This document shows, in pieces, positions 6,619 through 14,930 of a DNA stretch of 27,254 bases. The notes beneath the pieces were generated by a model. It was given only the letters and a program-made list of their open reading frames with translations. It searched no databases and was not told the origin of the DNA. A program made the translations under genes and the position numbers. The stretch is from SZUA-287 sp036397975 (GTDB taxonomy: Bacteria > Bacteroidota > Ignavibacteria > UBA10030 > UBA6906). Where the stretch lies: the NCBI GenBank assembly GCA_036397975.1, contig DASWHW010000182.1, forward strand, positions 1 through 27,254, written 5' to 3'. The number at the start of each line of letters is the position of its first letter. The first letter of the stretch is position 1.

Positions 6619-8331
6619 TCAAAACTCAGCGCGAATGCCCGAGATAACGAGGTGAGTCGTTGATCGCACTCCTTCAACCTTGATAGCTTCGTTCTGGTAA
6701 CGTAGGTCCCACCATATTTGGTTCCAGATCTCAAGGTTTGCCTGCAAGGAAAACCGCTGTGTCCGAACCAGTATGCCATCGAGAAATGATTTTGTCTCCG
6801 GATCAGTATTGCGATGTGGCAGGAGGATATCACCTCCGACATTCTTGATTAAGACTCCGTTGGCATCGAGAATATTATTCCCCTTCCTTGTAAACTCGCC
6901 CCAGATACTCAAAACAAGATGTCGGTAGGGAAAATAATCAACACGAAAAAGCCATTCGTCAGCATTCGGCCCAATCGAAGGTCCCAGCACTCTCCCCAGA
7001 CTCCCATAGTCATTTTCACGCGACCGACCGTGAGAGAAGACGAAGGGTTCGATCCGGGTATACTCCGCGGTCATGCTTACGTTGTTCAGGCCAAACGGAT
7101 CGACATACATCCCGCCAAGTTGAAAGCCGAATCGGTTTATCCAGGAGTTCGAAAACGCCTCTGAGAAGTGGATATCATCCAACAGCAGTGAGCCGTGAAG
7201 TTCAATATTTTGAATCGCGCGTGTCCGAAGGTCGAACATCCAAAAAACGTTATCTCGCTCCTCGCGCGAACGCTGAGCCGATTCGATGATGATAAATGGA
7301 TTCAAATACGCCAGGTCAAGCGAGCGATTGCTATAGATTGCCATCTCCTGGAATCCCAGGTCGAGCATATGGCCGAACGAGAACTCAATCCGATGCGCTG
7401 CGAAGTACTTATCCGCCGCGACAGTCTCCTGAAAGACTGAAGAAGTATCTGATGGCAGGGTATAATCAAGAATTTGCCTCCTGCCCAAAATCCACGCATG
7501 AAGGAAGGTGTACTTGAATGACTTGTATTGAAAATCTGCCTTCAGAAAATCAAACACGCGGATATTGTCCGAGAGAACCATTTGCTGGCCGCGACCATAC
7601 CCCCAGAAAATCCGTTCCCGCCCGGCCTGCACAGCGACCATTCCGGCATCATAACGAGCGTACCCTTCGGAAAAATCGAAGTTCTTGGAGTCTACCGTGC
7701 CGAGCGCATAACTTTGACCTATGACAGGATCTTGTTGCAGCAAGGCCCGACTCCCCCAGAATTGCGCGTTGGTGGCCTGCGCCAGAAACCCAAGCTTTTC
7801 ATAGAGTGTCCCACGGACGCGAACACCCCCTTGAAAATATTCAGCCCGTTCATCGCCGGGGTCGGAGAAAAAGCGACGAACGTTCAACCCTCCGAGTGCG
7901 TTGGCAAAGAGACCAATGTTGTTGTCTTTGAGGATGTAAAGAAACTTCTCCTTGTTGCCGAAGAGGTCATAACGATCGACTTCTTCATTCACACCTGTCG
8001 CCGGAAGAAGTGAGATGATATTCCCTAATGTTCCGTCCCTATCGAAGGCAAACTCTTGATTGTATTCGTCCAGATATCCTGCCTCGGCAGTGCTTATTAA
8101 ATCTCGCTTGGTTTCTATCGAGTCGAGGTATGAAACCACGGCAGAGCGGGACATTGGGATAATGGCATCAAAGTATCTGGTGAAAAATCGCTTTACGTGC
8201 ATTCTCTTCAGAAAATCATAGACAGGATGGTTCGCCGGAACATTTTCCACCTGCGCCTGTGTAAAGTTCAATGTCAAAAGAACGAAAACACCAAGCGTGA
8301 GAAGCCGTCGGATCAGAGGAGAGGAGATCAA
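6619..8331 (-). CDS. Outer-membrane beta-barrel, capsule-assembly Wzi-like
   Basis: About 570 residues with signal peptide RRLLTLGVFVLLTLNFTQAQ, many alternating aromatic/polar strands in the second half (for example WLFRVDYFPYRHLVLSIWGE) and a C-terminal phenylalanine (GIRAEF) typical of outer-membrane barrels. The arrangement, with a short periplasmic helical part then QAGRERIFWGYGRGQQMVLS and LAYLNPFIIIESAQ, resembles the Wzi family that anchors capsule at the cell surface. Being downstream of nucleotide-sugar and lipid-type genes fits a surface-glycan role. The start must be TTG at 8331, because the codon before it in frame is the TAA that ends the upstream gene, and no ATG precedes the signal peptide. 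No Shine-Dalgarno is visible, which suggests reinitiation from the upstream gene. Confidence 0.65.
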   Translation of the reverse strand: MISSPLIRRLLTLGVFVLLTLNFTQAQVENVPANHPVYDFLKRMHVKRFFTRYFDAIIPMSRSAVVSYLDSIETKRDLISTAEAGYLDEYNQEFAFDRDGTLGNIISLLPATGVNEEVDRYDLFGNKEKFLYILKDNNIGLFANALGGLNVRRFFSDPGDERAEYFQGGVRVRGTLYEKLGFLAQATNAQFWGSRALLQQDPVIGQSYALGTVDSKNFDFSEGYARYDAGMVAVQAGRERIFWGYGRGQQMVLSDNIRVFDFLKADFQYKSFKYTFLHAWILGRRQILDYTLPSDTSSVFQETVAADKYFAAHRIEFSFGHMLDLGFQEMAIYSNRSLDLAYLNPFIIIESAQRSREERDNVFWMFDLRTRAIQNIELHGSLLLDDIHFSEAFSNSWINRFGFQLGGMYVDPFGLNNVSMTAEYTRIEPFVFSHGRSRENDYGSLGRVLGPSIGPNADEWLFRVDYFPYRHLVLSIWGEFTRKGNNILDANGVLIKNVGGDILLPHRNTDPETKSFLDGILVRTQRFSLQANLEIWNQIWWDLRYQNEAIKVEGVRSTTHLVISGIRAEF

Positions 8332-9297
8332 TTAATTGCCGAAGTAGATTCCATACCAGATCGGTCGTCCGGGAGCGATGCGAACCGCCGGTGCAGGAAA
8401 GTGAATGTAGTTGAGGGTCTGGCTGAGCGCCCGGAGAAACCATGTGTCCTGGGGAATAACTTTTTCCATGTCCCAATCGAAGCTGAGGTACCAAACCTGA
8501 TGCGGATCAAGAAGAATGTCTCTCGCTCCATACCCGACAGCGATAGCAAGAAAATCCGGCCAATATGGTTTTGCATTTTCCGGCAGGAGGCTGTTCACCT
8601 TGATGCTCAACCAGAAAGTAAAGCCTTCGTAATCATCGAAGATCAGGTGTCGTTGGCCGGCAAAAGCGCCTGCCTTGTCGAGGTTCTGTGATGGAATGTA
8701 GCTCCACTTCAGATCGAACGGCTCCATCGCCGGCCAGTAGTGCTTGCCGACCAACCATCCCGCTCCGCCGACATCGGCCAGCCAATCGACTCGATCGAAA
8801 CCCCATAACGACAATCCATCCTGGACTTCCGTGTAAGTGTTAAAAAGCAGCGATGAACCTGCGCCCCACCAAACAGCCTCCCCCTCATCCATTCCCGCCC
8901 ACTCGAAGGATTTGGCGAGAATAATCCCTAGCAGGGCAGTGTCCCAAAAGTGTGCGACCTTGTCGACCCACAGAGAGTACGTCAAGTCCTCGCGAAAATG
9001 AAATGGCGCACGATTGTCCTTCCAGTATCCGTTCGATTGATAAATGGCGATTGTTCCCATCGCTGCGATCATTGTCCCTCCGATGATCGCGAGTCGACCC
9101 TTGTCGACCTCATGGTGATTATCCCCGGGCTGCATCATCATCATCAATGAAGAGGTCAAAGTATCAGTTGGTGCATCACCAACGTGGTCAGCTGAAAGGA
9201 TTGTTTTTGCAGAGTCAGATTGGGCAAAGCATTCATCAACTTCTGACCAACACGAAAATAGCGAGGTGAACAGAATGACGCGTACGATGAACTTCAT
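8332..9297 (-). CDS. DUF2279-like envelope protein
   Basis: About 321 residues from the ATG at 9297, which has AAGG 5 nt upstream; a TTG at 9333 is less likely. The N-terminus MKFIVRVILFTSLFSCWSEV is a signal peptide and LFSC could be a weak lipobox. The centre has membrane-like segments (LAIIGGTMIAAMGTIAIYQS, VAHFWDTALLGIILAKSFEWAG) and the later part is aromatic-rich. The KVAHFWD and GRPIWYGIYFGN regions recall DUF2279, a family of predicted periplasmic or outer-membrane proteins of unknown function; this is from memory. It sits 17 nt after the extended SDR and ends directly against the TTG of the Wzi-like gene in the same frame. Confidence 0.55.
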   Translation of the reverse strand: MKFIVRVILFTSLFSCWSEVDECFAQSDSAKTILSADHVGDAPTDTLTSSLMMMMQPGDNHHEVDKGRLAIIGGTMIAAMGTIAIYQSNGYWKDNRAPFHFREDLTYSLWVDKVAHFWDTALLGIILAKSFEWAGMDEGEAVWWGAGSSLLFNTYTEVQDGLSLWGFDRVDWLADVGGAGWLVGKHYWPAMEPFDLKWSYIPSQNLDKAGAFAGQRHLIFDDYEGFTFWLSIKVNSLLPENAKPYWPDFLAIAVGYGARDILLDPHQVWYLSFDWDMEKVIPQDTWFLRALSQTLNYIHFPAPAVRIAPGRPIWYGIYFGN

Positions 9298-9314
9298 GCA
9301 GCCTTTTTCTCTTT

Positions 9315-10292
9315 TCAATTCGATCGTATCCAATGTACAGTTTTTTCCATTGCAGTTCGGAATGGCGTTATCGCGTAACCGAGTTCTTTTTCAGCTTTAG
9401 CACATGAACATGCCCAGTCCTGGAGAAAGAGTTTCGTCCATCCGGGTGTAACAACCGGGTGCCGACCTGGAATCTTCGCTCGAATGCGCTCCAAGTGCGA
9501 AAAAGCAATGGCGAGCTTTGGGGGAATATGAAAGAGTGTCTTTCGCACATCCGAAACATCTGAGAGCACACGGAAGAACTCAATAAATGAGACGTTTTCT
9601 CCGCCCAAAAGGTATCTCTCCCCTCGCTTACCCTTTTCCATCGCCAGCATATGCCCATCAACAACATCATCTACGAAGCCATAGTTTCCTACGTTCGACC
9701 CATCTCCAAGTATCACCCGAAAGCTCCCATCCACATACCATGACATCATCTTGGTGACCGAGTTTGCTTCGGTCATTATTCCAGGGCCAAAAACACGGGT
9801 AGGGTTGACTATAACAATGTCCATCCCCTCCTGAATATATGTTGCAATCGTTTCTTCTGCAAGGAACTTGGATTCCTCGTACTCAGTAAACCATGGAACA
9901 GTTCTTCCTGTCGTTTCCGTTGTCACGCCATTGATCGAAGGATCGAGTGTGAGATTCGTTGAGGTAAACACGACCCGTTGGACGCCCACCCGCTTCGCCG
10001 CTTTCAAAATATTGGCGAGTCCACCGACATTCACCCGTTTGTACGTCTCAGGATCGCGTGCCCAATTCTTTGCGTATGCAGCCAGATGAAATACCCTGTC
10101 GCAACCTCGCACAGCGTTGTCAACGGAGGATGCACCGACAACGTCGCCGATGCAAATCTCAACATCCGGATGGAATGGATGTTCAATTGTCTTGTTCCGA
10201 ACCAGAACGCGGACTTGAGCATTTCTTTCAAGCAGCTTTTTGACGAGGTTCTGGCCGATAAACCCGGCAGCGCCCGTAACGAGAACTCTCAT
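9315..10292 (-). CDS. NAD(P)-dependent extended SDR, epimerase/dehydratase or reductase-like
   Basis: 325 residues from the ATG at 10292, which overlaps the PAP2 stop in ATGA. The longer reading to 10613 lies inside PAP2 and is rejected. GAAGFIGQ (8-15) is the Rossmann motif, VFHLAA is at about 67-72, and Tyr138 and Lys142 in YEESK form the catalytic pair. It resembles the dihydroflavonol-reductase/3-beta-HSD/HpnA-like group rather than sugar 4-epimerases. The upstream neighbour is a PAP2 lipid-phosphate enzyme, so a lipid or isoprenoid substrate is possible. Bacterial ceramide reductase (CerR) also belongs to this broad family, but nothing visible proves it. Confidence 0.75.
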   Translation of the reverse strand: MRVLVTGAAGFIGQNLVKKLLERNAQVRVLVRNKTIEHPFHPDVEICIGDVVGASSVDNAVRGCDRVFHLAAYAKNWARDPETYKRVNVGGLANILKAAKRVGVQRVVFTSTNLTLDPSINGVTTETTGRTVPWFTEYEESKFLAEETIATYIQEGMDIVIVNPTRVFGPGIMTEANSVTKMMSWYVDGSFRVILGDGSNVGNYGFVDDVVDGHMLAMEKGKRGERYLLGGENVSFIEFFRVLSDVSDVRKTLFHIPPKLAIAFSHLERIRAKIPGRHPVVTPGWTKLFLQDWACSCAKAEKELGYAITPFRTAMEKTVHWIRSN

Positions 10293-11194
10293 GGTTGTAT
10301 CGGTGGTTTCATGGCGTTGGTCGAATCGGCAAATATCTTGTTGACTTGATTTACAATCAAGGGACTCGTGCGAAGTACTGCGATTGCAACAACGATCCCC
10401 GCAACGGCATCCCACGAATAGTGATACCGACCGTAGACAGTCGATACGTACAGCGTGAGTATGATAGGAAGAATCCAATAAAAATAAACGCGACCATAGC
10501 GATAGAACATTACCAGCATGACCGTTGCAGCAGCACAGTGTGGACTCGGAAGAGCTTCTCCGGGCGGGTGCAAATTCGTCCTCATCCACTCTGCGAACCA
10601 CGAGAATGCCCATCCGTCAAGGGGCGTGCTATACAGCTCCCGAATAAAATGCATTTGCGTCGCGACGGGGAAAAGAATAAACCCGATATAGCATAAGATG
10701 TAAGCGAGAGAGAGATTCAGCAGGTACGAGTTCAACGACTTCTCTCCCGCTAAGCGATAACAGACAATAGCAGTCAATGGGAGCAGAGGAACATATGCGA
10801 CGTAGGAGAACATCATCCACTCAGTCAATACCGGATGTATCCAATGCTCAAGAAGCAATGATGCTTCCATTCCCAACAAGTATTGATCGAGGAAAATCAG
10901 AATCTGATCCATCCATTGGTCAAACAGAATATGTTGAAGCGGTGCGACGGCGGAAAATGCAATTGCATAGAAAAGTAGAATAGACGTCGCACGAGACGCC
11001 GGGCCAATCCATCCTCCACGTTGAGCGTGCATCCGGTTGCCGGCGAGAGCCACAACCCCTGCAACTGTCATTTCAAGAACCACTACTTGCCAATGCTCAA
11101 CCTTCGAAGAAAAGATTGCAGCAATGGAAACGAGCAAAATCCAGAAAGCCGCTGTAATGAGGTTGAGTGTTTTATACGATGGGTCTTGTTTCAA
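10289..11194 (-). CDS. PAP2-superfamily membrane phosphatase/transferase (AUR1-like motifs)
   Basis: 301 residues using a TTG start at 11194 that overlaps the stop of the upstream gene (TTGA). There are about six to eight hydrophobic segments. The PAP2 active-site motifs are LPSPHCAAA (His219) and YGRYHYSWD (Arg256, His258, Asp262), with FPVATQ preceding them, an arrangement like the PAP2_3/inositol-phosphorylceramide synthase-like branch. Such enzymes hydrolyse lipid phosphates or transfer phospho-head groups in the membrane. The longer reading upstream of 11194 lies inside the CPBP gene and is not supported. No Shine-Dalgarno is seen, so translation is probably coupled to the upstream gene. 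The substrate is unknown. Confidence 0.75.
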   Translation of the reverse strand: MKQDPSYKTLNLITAAFWILLVSIAAIFSSKVEHWQVVVLEMTVAGVVALAGNRMHAQRGGWIGPASRATSILLFYAIAFSAVAPLQHILFDQWMDQILIFLDQYLLGMEASLLLEHWIHPVLTEWMMFSYVAYVPLLPLTAIVCYRLAGEKSLNSYLLNLSLAYILCYIGFILFPVATQMHFIRELYSTPLDGWAFSWFAEWMRTNLHPPGEALPSPHCAAATVMLVMFYRYGRVYFYWILPIILTLYVSTVYGRYHYSWDAVAGIVVAIAVLRTSPLIVNQVNKIFADSTNAMKPPIQP

Positions 11195-11904
11195 GAGAAG
11201 ATGATAAGAAGGTCGAGTATGACGGCAATCATGAAGTGCAATAGAAATGGCCAGAGGATGGAACGCGTTCGAAAAGCAAGCAAGCCAAACAAAATACCTC
11301 CGGGGATTGATGTTATGAGTTCTCCAGTCGGAAAACCAATGTGCCACAGACTTGATGGAATTGTCTGAATCGCAATCGCTGCCCAGCGCCCAAACCGATC
11401 CTCAAGTCCAAAGAGCATCACACCACGGAAGAAGAATTCCCAGGCTCCATAGTAGAGTAATCCGCGCAGCGATTGAAAAACCAGAAACTGCCAGAGCGAT
11501 GATCCGACTGAGGGATCAAGTGGATATGTGTGTCGGATCTGAGAGTCATGGGACGCCGGAATGAGAAAAAGAACGACGATCAGCGGAAGCAAAATTGCAA
11601 CGGCCTTGAGACCGAACTTCCAATCACCGAGCTGGACACCGCATTCCGCCGGCGATCCTTTGGAGAGAACGATGAGGACAAAAGGAACGAGGCCGAAAAG
11701 CAAGAAGGCTGTGAGAAACATATAGATCGAGGGGTACGGGTCTCCATGGATGCCGATAACCGACCTGGCAAATTCGATTGAGCCGAACGGGCGATGAACG
11801 GCAACAAGAGTCGATGCCGCAAGAAGAAGGAACAGTGGACGGCGCTCCTGACTTGACAAAGTCGGGAGTTGCTGACGGAGAGATTTCAGAAGAGAAGTGG
11901 ACAA
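11191..11904 (-). CDS. CPBP-family intramembrane protease-like protein
   Basis: 237 residues with several transmembrane segments. Motif 1 appears as WEFFFRG (Glu156, Arg160), motif 2 as SSLWH (His188) and motif 3 as LLHFMIA (His223), the pattern of CPBP/ABI (CAAX-processing-like) membrane proteases. The first Glu of the classical EExxxR is Trp here, as in a subgroup of the family. The only start in frame after the upstream stop is TTG at 11904. It lies 39 nt after the UDP-glucuronate decarboxylase gene and overlaps PAP2 by 4 nt. The substrate is not known; a role in processing or immunity to membrane peptides is only a family-level possibility. Confidence 0.75.
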   Translation of the reverse strand: MSTSLLKSLRQQLPTLSSQERRPLFLLLAASTLVAVHRPFGSIEFARSVIGIHGDPYPSIYMFLTAFLLFGLVPFVLIVLSKGSPAECGVQLGDWKFGLKAVAILLPLIVVLFLIPASHDSQIRHTYPLDPSVGSSLWQFLVFQSLRGLLYYGAWEFFFRGVMLFGLEDRFGRWAAIAIQTIPSSLWHIGFPTGELITSIPGGILFGLLAFRTRSILWPFLLHFMIAVILDLLIIFS

Positions 11905-11943
11905 TGAATTGTACCGGTACCTGGCGCGGGAACTGCGCGATCG

Positions 11944-12891
11944 TTATCGCTGGACGTGCATCTTAGTCTTGAAATACTCAATCGTTTTCTGCAAACCTTC
12001 CTTGCGGTCGACCCGAGCACTCCATTGAAGAATTGATTTTGCCCGCGTCGTGTCCGGCTGGCGAACCTTCGGATCGTCATCAGGAAGATCTTTGAAGATA
12101 ATCTTACTCTTACTCCTGGTGAGCTCAATGATCTCTTTTGCCAACTGGAGCATTGTCAACTCATCCTGATTCCCGATATTCACCGGATCAATTTCATTGG
12201 AAAGTAAGAGGCGATAGATCCCGTCAATCAAGTCATCAACGTAACAAACGCTCCGTGTTTGGCTCCCGTCGCCAAACACGGTCACATCCTGCCCCGATAA
12301 TGTTTGGGAGATGAACGCAGGGATCGCCCTTCCATCATTCACCCGCATGCGCGGGCCATAGGTGTTGAATATTCTGACAATGCGCGTCTCGACACCATGG
12401 TAGCGGTGGTACGCCATCGTCATCGCTTCAGAAAACCTCTTCGCTTCGTCATACACACCGCGGAAGCCGACCGGATTCACATTACCCCAATATGTCTCCG
12501 GCTGCGGATGCACAAGCGGGTCGCCATATACCTCCGACGTAGAAGCAATGAGAAAACGCGCTTTCTTGAGCTTTGCAAGGCCGAGCGCCTTGTGCGTCCC
12601 GAGCGAACCGACCTTCAATGTCTGAATCGGTAACTTCAGGTAGTCGATCGGGCTGGCGGGCGACGCAAAATGAAGAATATAGTCCACCGGCCCGTCGATA
12701 AAGATGTACTCAGTGATATCATGCTTGACAAAACGGAAATGTGGATTTCCCATAAGATGGGAAATGTTCTCGGTATCGCCGGTAACAAGATTATCGATAG
12801 CAACAACCTTGAATCCTTCGGCAAGGAGTCGGTCGCAAAGGTGCGAGCCAAGAAATCCCGCGCCTCCCGTTACAACTGCAGTTTTCTGCAT
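11944..12891 (-). CDS. UDP-glucuronate decarboxylase (UDP-xylose synthase)
   Basis: 315 residues, an extended SDR. GGAGFLGSH (9-17) binds NAD. ASPASPIDY (77-85), STSEVYGDP (Ser119, Glu120), YWGNVNPVG, YDEAK (Tyr147, Lys151) and DGSQTRSVCYVDDL form the signature of UXS enzymes, which oxidise and decarboxylate UDP-glucuronate to UDP-xylose in the cytosol. Its substrate is the product of the gene 21 nt upstream, so the pair is a self-contained route from UDP-glucose to UDP-xylose. The ATG start has only a weak ribosome site. Confidence 0.92.
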   Translation of the reverse strand: MQKTAVVTGGAGFLGSHLCDRLLAEGFKVVAIDNLVTGDTENISHLMGNPHFRFVKHDITEYIFIDGPVDYILHFASPASPIDYLKLPIQTLKVGSLGTHKALGLAKLKKARFLIASTSEVYGDPLVHPQPETYWGNVNPVGFRGVYDEAKRFSEAMTMAYHRYHGVETRIVRIFNTYGPRMRVNDGRAIPAFISQTLSGQDVTVFGDGSQTRSVCYVDDLIDGIYRLLLSNEIDPVNIGNQDELTMLQLAKEIIELTRSKSKIIFKDLPDDDPKVRQPDTTRAKSILQWSARVDRKEGLQKTIEYFKTKMHVQR

Positions 12892-12912
12892 TTCATTTGA
12901 TCCGTTGAAAAC

Positions 12913-14211
12913 TCAAACCCTGCCAATTCCATAGTAGGTAAATCCCATTTCTCTCAGTTTGCCAGGATTGTAGATGTTTCGTCCATCGAAGATTACCGGC
13001 GACTTGAGCAACGACTTCATTCGTGAAAAATCAGGCCGCCGGAATTCATTCCACTCCGTCACCACCGCCATCGCATCAGCACCCTTCAGTGCGTCGTAGT
13101 TGTTTTCGAAGTATTGAATTTTGTCTCCGACGAGCTTCTTCACTTCATCCAACGCTTCAGGATCGTGAACGCGCAACGTAACTCCTTCTTTCAACAGCAT
13201 TTCAATAATGGCGAGCGCAGGCGCTTCTCGAATATCATCCGTATTCGGTTTGAACGCCAGGCCCCACAACGCAATCGTCAAACCCTGGAGCTTCTTGAAA
13301 TGGGCTTGGATTTTTCTCACGATGACCTTCTTCTGATCCTTGTTTACTGTTTCGACTGCATCGAGAATACGGAAATCATAACCACTCGTCTTCGCCGTGT
13401 GAAGCAGCGCATTCACATCTTTCGGAAAACATGACCCTCCATAACCGATGCCGGAGAAAAGGAACTGCGAACCGATACGCGGGTCGGTTCCCATTCCCTT
13501 CCTGATCAGATCAATATCCGCACCCACCTTCTCACAGAGATTCGCTACTTCATTCATGAAAGAGACTTTTGTCGCAAGAAAGGAGTTGGACGCGTACTTC
13601 GTCAGTTCCGAACTGCGCTCATCCATCACGATAAGTGGATTGCCCGTCCGTACGAAAGGTGCGTACAGATCCTGCATGATCGCGATAGCCTTCGGACTGC
13701 GCGAGCCGATGACGATTCTGTCAGGTTTCATGAAATCATTAACGGCAGCCCCTTCTTTCAGGAATTCCGGGTTGGATACCACATCGAATTCTTTGGAGGT
13801 GTTTTTTGAAACGATTTCACGAACACTATCTGAAGTCCCAACTGGGACAGTGCTCTTATTCACGATGACCTTGTATCCATTTAAGAATTTGCCAATCTTC
13901 TCCGAAACCGCAAGCACATGCTGGAGATCCGCTGAGCCGTCTTCCGATTGCGGAGTTGGCAGCGCAAGGAAAATGATCTCCGCGGTCTCGACGGCTTTCT
14001 TCAGATCGGAGGTAAACGATAGCCGTTGTTCGGCAAGATTCTTTCTCAGGAGATCGCTCAAGCCCGGCTCATAGATCGGGCTTTCGCCTTTCGCCAACAC
14101 CTTTAGTTTGTTTTCATCAATATCGACGCAAATAACATCGTTACCGCTTTCTGCAAAACAAGTACCGACAACTAGACCGACGTAGCCGGTTCCGACTACT
14201 GACAACTTCAT
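12913..14211 (-). CDS. UDP-glucose 6-dehydrogenase
   Basis: 432 residues, full length for the Ugd/TuaD group. GTGYVGLVVGTCFAESG is the NAD site, YEPGL, NKSTVPVGT and NPEFLKEG are family motifs, and GYGGSCFPKD carries the catalytic Cys261. The enzyme oxidises UDP-glucose twice to UDP-glucuronate. The YVGLVxGTCFAE form and the overall likeness to TuaD favour UDP-glucose over UDP-GlcNAc as substrate, by inference. It is followed by the UDP-glucuronate decarboxylase and preceded by a 236-nt gap holding a promoter-like sequence, so it probably heads the envelope operon that runs down to the Wzi-like gene. Confidence 0.92.
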   Translation of the reverse strand: MKLSVVGTGYVGLVVGTCFAESGNDVICVDIDENKLKVLAKGESPIYEPGLSDLLRKNLAEQRLSFTSDLKKAVETAEIIFLALPTPQSEDGSADLQHVLAVSEKIGKFLNGYKVIVNKSTVPVGTSDSVREIVSKNTSKEFDVVSNPEFLKEGAAVNDFMKPDRIVIGSRSPKAIAIMQDLYAPFVRTGNPLIVMDERSSELTKYASNSFLATKVSFMNEVANLCEKVGADIDLIRKGMGTDPRIGSQFLFSGIGYGGSCFPKDVNALLHTAKTSGYDFRILDAVETVNKDQKKVIVRKIQAHFKKLQGLTIALWGLAFKPNTDDIREAPALAIIEMLLKEGVTLRVHDPEALDEVKKLVGDKIQYFENNYDALKGADAMAVVTEWNEFRRPDFSRMKSLLKSPVIFDGRNIYNPGKLREMGFTYYGIGRV

Positions 14212-14250
14212 GAAGCTCTCGTGTTGGGCATTGAAAAAAAAATGTGCTCC

Positions 14251-14279
14251 AGTATATTAAAAAATGACTAGATAAACAA
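14251..14279 (-). promoter_or_regulatory. Candidate sigma70-type promoter for the UDP-glucose dehydrogenase operon
   Basis: On the minus strand TTGTTT (14279-14274) is followed after exactly 17 nt by TATACT (14256-14251), giving a leader of roughly 30 nt before the ATG at 14211. It is the best promoter match in the 236-nt gap 14212-14447; the rest of the gap shows no gene. Confidence 0.45.
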
Positions 14280-14447
14280 AGACAGGAATGTGTTCGGGTG
14301 CGTCACGATTCATAGCGTCACTTGCTGACTGGTCTCTGGCTATTTCGCGGGCTCAACATCAAAGATCTGATCACGCGGCAGGTTCATTGAAAATGACAAC
14401 AGACAAGTTGATTAGGGTCTATGAAGAATACACCGACCCCGGGGACA

Positions 14448-14930
14448 TTAGGAAGGAACTGAAGTACGAAGAACACGAGCCGGTACACCGGCCACGGTGG
14501 CATTCGCCGGAACATCCTTTGTTACCACACTGCCGGCGCCGACCACGGCGTTCTCGCCAATTGTTAGTCCGCAGAGAATCGTAGATCCGGTGCCGACTGA
14601 AGCACACGCCTTGACGAGCGTCGGGATGACGCGCCAGTCTTTTTCTGTTTGAAGTGAGCCGTCTGGATTGGCGGCACGCGGAATGCGATCGTTGATGAAC
14701 GAGACGTTGTGCCCGATGAAAACGTTGTCTTCGATCGTCACGCCTTCGCAGATAAAGGAGTGCGTGGACACCTTAACGTTTTTTCCAATCCGCACCCCCT
14801 TTTGGACTTCGACAAATGCTCCGATCTTGCTGTTGTCTCCAATCTCACATCCATACAAATTCACAAAGTCATTGATCTTAACATTCGTTCCAAGCTTTAC
14901 GTCAGGTGCGATTTTTTGTAACATGCTCAT
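14448..14930 (-). CDS. Hexapeptide-repeat N-acetyltransferase (WbpD-like)
   Basis: About 160 residues in left-handed beta-helix repeats: VKLGTNVKINDFVNLYG, SKIGAFVEVQKGVRIGKNV, GVTIEDNVFIGHNVSFIND, ASVGTGSTILCGLTIGENAV. The FINDRIPRA and GSLQTEKDW stretches are typical of acyltransferases acting on UDP-3-amino uronic acids or dTDP-3-amino sugars. Starts at 14951, 14930 or 14924 are possible; none has a clear ribosome site. 14924-14930 fits the usual N-terminus of the family and gives the smaller overlap (about 29 nt) with the Gfo/Idh gene. It works with the neighbouring dehydrogenase and DegT aminotransferase in the proposed diacetamido-uronic acid route. It is the last gene of that transcript. 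Confidence 0.85.
   Translation of the reverse strand: MSMLQKIAPDVKLGTNVKINDFVNLYGCEIGDNSKIGAFVEVQKGVRIGKNVKVSTHSFICEGVTIEDNVFIGHNVSFINDRIPRAANPDGSLQTEKDWRVIPTLVKACASVGTGSTILCGLTIGENAVVGAGSVVTKDVPANATVAGVPARVLRTSVPS

Noticed and set aside
9315..10613. Extended 432-residue version of the extended SDR
   Set aside because: The extra N-terminal residues lie inside the PAP2 gene, and the Rossmann motif begins right after the ATG at 10292.
12913..14211. Assigning this dehydrogenase as WbpA (UDP-GlcNAc 6-dehydrogenase)
   Set aside because: Its motifs and length resemble TuaD/Ugd-type UDP-glucose dehydrogenases, and it is paired with UDP-glucuronate decarboxylase.
14212..14447. A small gene in the 236-nt gap
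   Set aside because: Short plus-strand frames here have no ribosome site or recognisable product, and the longest extends into the acetyltransferase gene as a shadow.
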